Translations under genes and position numbers: made by a program
Part shown: positions 61,045 to 64,000 of the stretch, piece after piece
How the letters are laid out: each line of letters begins with the position of its first letter
How positions within the stretch are numbered: position 1 is the first letter of the stretch
The notes under the pieces: model-generated
What the model was told of the DNA's origin: nothing
Databases searched by the model: none
Seen by the model: only the letters and a program-made list of their open reading frames with translations
Assembly (NCBI GenBank): GCA_947495135.1
Contig: CANLXN010000002.1
Coordinates: 372,001-436,000, forward strand
Source: an uncultured Flavobacteriaceae bacterium
GTDB lineage: Bacteria > Bacteroidota > Bacteroidia > Flavobacteriales > Flavobacteriaceae
Reading direction: 5' to 3'
DNA length: 64,000 nucleotides

Positions 61045-63063
61045 CTAAATGGGGATTTCAAGGACCACAGTGGTACCTTTGTTTATCTCGCTGTCTACTT
61101 TTAATTGAGATTTAAGAATTTTGGCACGTTCAAAAAGGGTCTTCATACCTAGACTAGCACTTTTGTTTATCTTTTCATCTACCGAAAACCCATCCCCATT
61201 GTCTTTAATAACTGCCTTTATTATTTTTGGACCTTTCTCTACTGTTACAGAAGCTGCTTTCGCATTGGCATGTTTCATCATATTGGTCAATACCTCCTGA
61301 ATGATGCGATATAAATGAAGGGAATCTTCTTTATTGAGTAATTGGTCTATGTCTTCAATGTCATTTGTGAAAATGGTACCCGACCCCGTATTTAGCTCAT
61401 CCACCATGGTCTCTATAGCCTTGGTAGTCCCTAATCGATCCATTATAGAAGGATGCAGGCCTCGGGCAATACTGCGTAATTCTCCCAAAGTCCCGGTAGC
61501 CAACTCTTTCATATCCTGATTGTCTTGATCATCACTTTTCTTAACCATAATTGCGAGTCTTTGCCCCACACTATCATGGAGTTCTCTGGCAACGCGTGTG
61601 CGTTCTTCTTCTTGACCGATAATGAGATCTTGGGAAAATCCTTCCTGAAGCTTCTGTCTTTTTTGAGCCGCATTTCTGGATCGAAATAATAAAAGAAGCC
61701 CAAAGAATCCCAGAAGCCCTAGGCTTCCAAAAATTAACAACTGGTTTTTTAAAGAATTCTGCGCATCTAACAATGTGATATCCTTATCCTGAGATTCAAT
61801 TTTACGGTCCCTTTTCTCCGTTTCATACAAGGTTTGGTAATAGGCCAGCGATTTTACATTTTGCACATTTGAAACCGAATCTTTAACTCTGTAGTAAGCG
61901 TTTAAATGATGATTCATTCGGTCTGTTTCGCCAAGTGCTTGATAAACTTCTCCAAGAAATTTTTCAGCACTATAGAGTTCAATAAGGCCGTCATAAGCTT
62001 TTGTTAACTCCAAATGTTCCATACCATATTTTAGGGCGTCTTGATAGTTGCCTTTTGCAAATGCCAGTTCTTTTAAAGCCATTAAATAGTAGTCCCTATT
62101 CACACCCATGGTATATGCTTCGGGGTTGCTTTCCACCTCAGCAAAGATTTTTTCGGCCAAGGCGATACTATCATTTTCTGCATAAGCGGCCACAAGATTG
62201 TTCAAAATATTGGGGTGCGAAAAAGCACGATATTCGGAAATCTCACTTTCGGCCAGCGCTAGTTTTAAATTAGATATCCACTTTTGATTATTTCCTTGCA
62301 AATTATGATCAAAGGCAGCGTTATAATATAATGAGACCAGAGAATGACCTCCTCCTATTTCTTTACTCAACTCAATAGCCTCCTTACGGACCTCTTCGGC
62401 TTCCTCGTAAAATCCATTCTGACTGTATAGTACAGAAAGTGAGTTTTTTGTATTGATAATATTTAGCGTATCCTTTACTTCAAGAAAGAGATTATTAGCA
62501 TCTTGATATTCATTGGATGCTTCGGCCAACTTCCCTATTTGCATATAAACAGACCCTACTCTTAAGTAGGTTAAGCCCATTCTACTTCTTACGCCAGATT
62601 TAACAGCATTATTCTTTGCATTCTCATAAGAACTTAATGCCTCATCATAATTTTTTAAGGCATAATAACAATCTCCCGCATAGAGGTGTAAATTAGAAAT
62701 CATACTGTAATCACTAATACTCTCCTCAGAAACCTTATAATTATTGAATATTTCCAGCCCTTCTTGTGGAAGACTAAGGATGGAACTTTTGTAGTAAATA
62801 CGATCTGCTGTATGTCTTGTAGCTGTATTAAAAGAATCTATAGAAATTGCGAATCTAATATTTTCCTGAATTATCGAATCGTATTTAAATTCCTCATTGA
62901 ACTCAATCATCAAAGTTAGACTATCCATCCACTTTAGCTTTTCCCCTTTTTCTGTGCTGGCAATCTTTTGTTTTAGCTCTTTAACAACATTCTCTAAAGA
63001 GTCTTCTTGAGCTGTTGCAACAATAGTAAATAGAAGAACTAAAATTAAGAAGAAATTTTTCAT
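61045..63063 (-). CDS. TPR-containing sensor histidine kinase
   Basis: The 672-residue protein has a signal peptide (ending in VATAQ), about nine TPR-like helical repeats in the periplasm (DYALKNYDEALSSYENAKN-type units, about 90-400), one membrane helix (LLIFGSLGLLGFFGLLLLF, about 441-461), a HisKA_3 dimerisation domain with the phosphorylated His in VARELHDSVGQRLA (about 494) and an HATPase domain (N-box IIQEVLTNMMKHANA, G1 DNGDGFS). It pairs with the NarL regulator 1 nt downstream. External TPRs suggest protein or peptide sensing at the envelope. Confidence 0.93.
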   Translation of the reverse strand: MKNFFLILVLLFTIVATAQEDSLENVVKELKQKIASTEKGEKLKWMDSLTLMIEFNEEFKYDSIIQENIRFAISIDSFNTATRHTADRIYYKSSILSLPQEGLEIFNNYKVSEESISDYSMISNLHLYAGDCYYALKNYDEALSSYENAKNNAVKSGVRSRMGLTYLRVGSVYMQIGKLAEASNEYQDANNLFLEVKDTLNIINTKNSLSVLYSQNGFYEEAEEVRKEAIELSKEIGGGHSLVSLYYNAAFDHNLQGNNQKWISNLKLALAESEISEYRAFSHPNILNNLVAAYAENDSIALAEKIFAEVESNPEAYTMGVNRDYYLMALKELAFAKGNYQDALKYGMEHLELTKAYDGLIELYSAEKFLGEVYQALGETDRMNHHLNAYYRVKDSVSNVQNVKSLAYYQTLYETEKRDRKIESQDKDITLLDAQNSLKNQLLIFGSLGLLGFFGLLLLFRSRNAAQKRQKLQEGFSQDLIIGQEEERTRVARELHDSVGQRLAIMVKKSDDQDNQDMKELATGTLGELRSIARGLHPSIMDRLGTTKAIETMVDELNTGSGTIFTNDIEDIDQLLNKEDSLHLYRIIQEVLTNMMKHANAKAASVTVEKGPKIIKAVIKDNGDGFSVDEKINKSASLGMKTLFERAKILKSQLKVDSEINKGTTVVLEIPI

Positions 63064-63274
63064 GAGGGGGAAGGTAGTCTCTCAAATGCACAATTATTGC
63101 ATCTAAATAGAATGGTTATTTTGAAACTTAATAAGTTCTCAAGTTTAAATAAACAAACTTTTGGTCAATAAACAAGCTTTCCTTTAGGAAAACTTTAACC
63201 TCCAATGAAATGAATAAGCAGAATATTAATTCAACTACAAACAATGCCTGCTTGAAAAAAATTCACGTTTCGGC

Positions 63275-63309
63275 ATAAAAAACCCCTCTTAATTTCTCAA
63301 GAAGGGTTC
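63275..63309 (-). terminator. Terminator of the second HYR gene
   Basis: Minus strand: AACCCTTCTTGAG, loop, TTAAGAGGGGTTTTTTA. It is nearly the same sequence as the terminator at 54703-54735. Confidence 0.88.
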
Positions 63310-63335
63310 TACTAAACTTCAATAATCTAGTACAA

Positions 63336-64000
63336 TTATTCTTTAATCAATTGTTTTATGATTTGTCCTTCTGGACCAGAAATGAGTACCATATAAGTAG
63401 CACTGCTTAGTTTTGAAACATTAATTGTTTCTTCACCAATCATATCACTTAAGTTTTTACTAATCACTAAACGTCCTGTTATATCGTACATCGCAACAGT
63501 TTCCAATTGGACACCTTGTGGATTACTAATAGTTACAAAATCACTGGCTGGATTAGGATACATAAGAACGGTAGAGATATTTGCATTGTTTTCTCCAACA
63601 GATAACACATCTTCTACAGTTAACTCGAACGTACACTCCGTTACATTTTCAAAGGCGTCCTCTACAGTTAAAGTAACAGTATAAACTCCTTCTGCGATTG
63701 ACATTCCCGTGGCAGGATCTTGTGAAGTAAGGGTCACAGGATCTGTACAATTATCTGTTACAGTAACTTCACCCGTTGCGAAGTAATCTGGTACTGTATA
63801 AGATGAGCTTCCTGTGTCATACACAACAGTTTGATCTGCTGGACATGTAATAACTGGAGCTAATAGATCCAATACGGTTACTACCGCAGTACACGTACTA
63901 ACGTTTCCGTTTACATCGGTTACAGTTAAAATTACATCATTTGTACCTACATTGCTACAATCAAAAGTTGCAACATCGATAGAAACAGTAGCTACTCCAC
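63336..64000 (-). CDS. HYR-repeat T9SS surface protein (5' part outside the window)
   Basis: The frame is open to the window end, so only the last 220 residues are visible; the Met at 63872 is internal. Visible parts are the end of one HYR-like module (VATFDCSNVGTNDVILTVTD ... STCTAVVTV), a further HYR module (PVITCPADQTVVYDTG ... VTDNCTDPVTLTSQDP) and a T9SS domain. The last 90 residues are almost the same as those of the 1667-residue protein, and similarity continues in the DNA through the terminator, so the two genes share a recent duplication or gene conversion. It is probably a second surface adhesin of the same system. Confidence 0.9.
   Translation of the reverse strand, partial: GVATVSIDVATFDCSNVGTNDVILTVTDVNGNVSTCTAVVTVLDLLAPVITCPADQTVVYDTGSSSYTVPDYFATGEVTVTDNCTDPVTLTSQDPATGMSIAEGVYTVTLTVEDAFENVTECTFELTVEDVLSVGENNANISTVLMYPNPASDFVTISNPQGVQLETVAMYDITGRLVISKNLSDMIGEETINVSKLSSATYMVLISGPEGQIIKQLIKE

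Noticed and set aside
63336-63872. A complete 178-residue protein starting at 63872
   Set aside because: The frame stays open to the window edge with HYR sequence, so that Met is internal and the gene is cut by the window.

Overview
The window is AT-rich DNA from a member of the Bacteroidota, most likely a marine Flavobacteriaceae. Three things point there: several proteins end in a type IX secretion system (T9SS) sorting domain, the promoters have the Bacteroidota form TTTG-N19-21-TAnnTTTG, and many genes belong to families typical of flavobacteria (DUF2157/GDYXXLXY pair, DUF5522, DUF4136, DUF4230, PaaZ with a C-terminal extension, fused BCKDH E1). No tRNA, rRNA, CRISPR array, integrase or transposase was seen.

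Layout. 1-5.9 kb: the 3' part of a secreted reprolysin-like metallopeptidase, two lipoproteins with a 52-residue Pmp3 protein, a membrane-bound LuxR-type regulator and a thioredoxin-like protein. 6-17.6 kb: housekeeping and envelope genes (lysS, DUF2157/GDYXXLXY, YiaA-like, a TPR-like protein, a prenyltransferase-repeat protein, two Spy-like proteins, hemL, a LysM glucosaminidase and a PLP desulfhydrase). 18-25 kb: an accessory cluster of three paralogous secreted fibre-like proteins, a small overlapping partner and a stand-alone copy of their C-terminal module. 25-30 kb: hutU, a DUF4136 lipoprotein, a triple-repeat T9SS protein and an outer-membrane barrel. 30-35.7 kb: branched-chain amino acid catabolism (E1, aminotransferase, E2) divergent from an Lrp regulator.

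35.7-49.6 kb is a nearly complete phenylacetate (paa) catabolic operon on the minus strand, read paaR, E, A, B, C, an intervening-sequence-type protein gene, D, G, H, I, J, a short-chain dehydrogenase, an SRA-HNH nuclease, Z, a crotonase and Y. The TetR regulator paaR lies upstream of a perfect promoter that contains a 16-bp palindrome. paaK is absent from the window. Divergently, an aromatic amino acid hydroxylase leads a short plus-strand group with a rhodanese and a DinB protein, linking phenylalanine metabolism to the paa genes. Two copies of a structured intergenic repeat lie inside and beside this region.

54.7-64 kb holds the most striking unit: a TPR sensor kinase, a NarL-type response regulator, a stand-alone degenerate receiver that looks like a decayed copy of that regulator's receiver, and two HYR-repeat T9SS surface proteins, one of 1667 residues and one cut by the window end. 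Upstream of both the 1667-residue gene and the degenerate receiver gene is the same regulatory layout: four ACG/ACGT cores spaced 10, 11 and 10 bp, then exactly 24 nt, then TACCTTGC. I read this as a dedicated two-component circuit controlling a giant surface protein together with its own pseudo-receiver.
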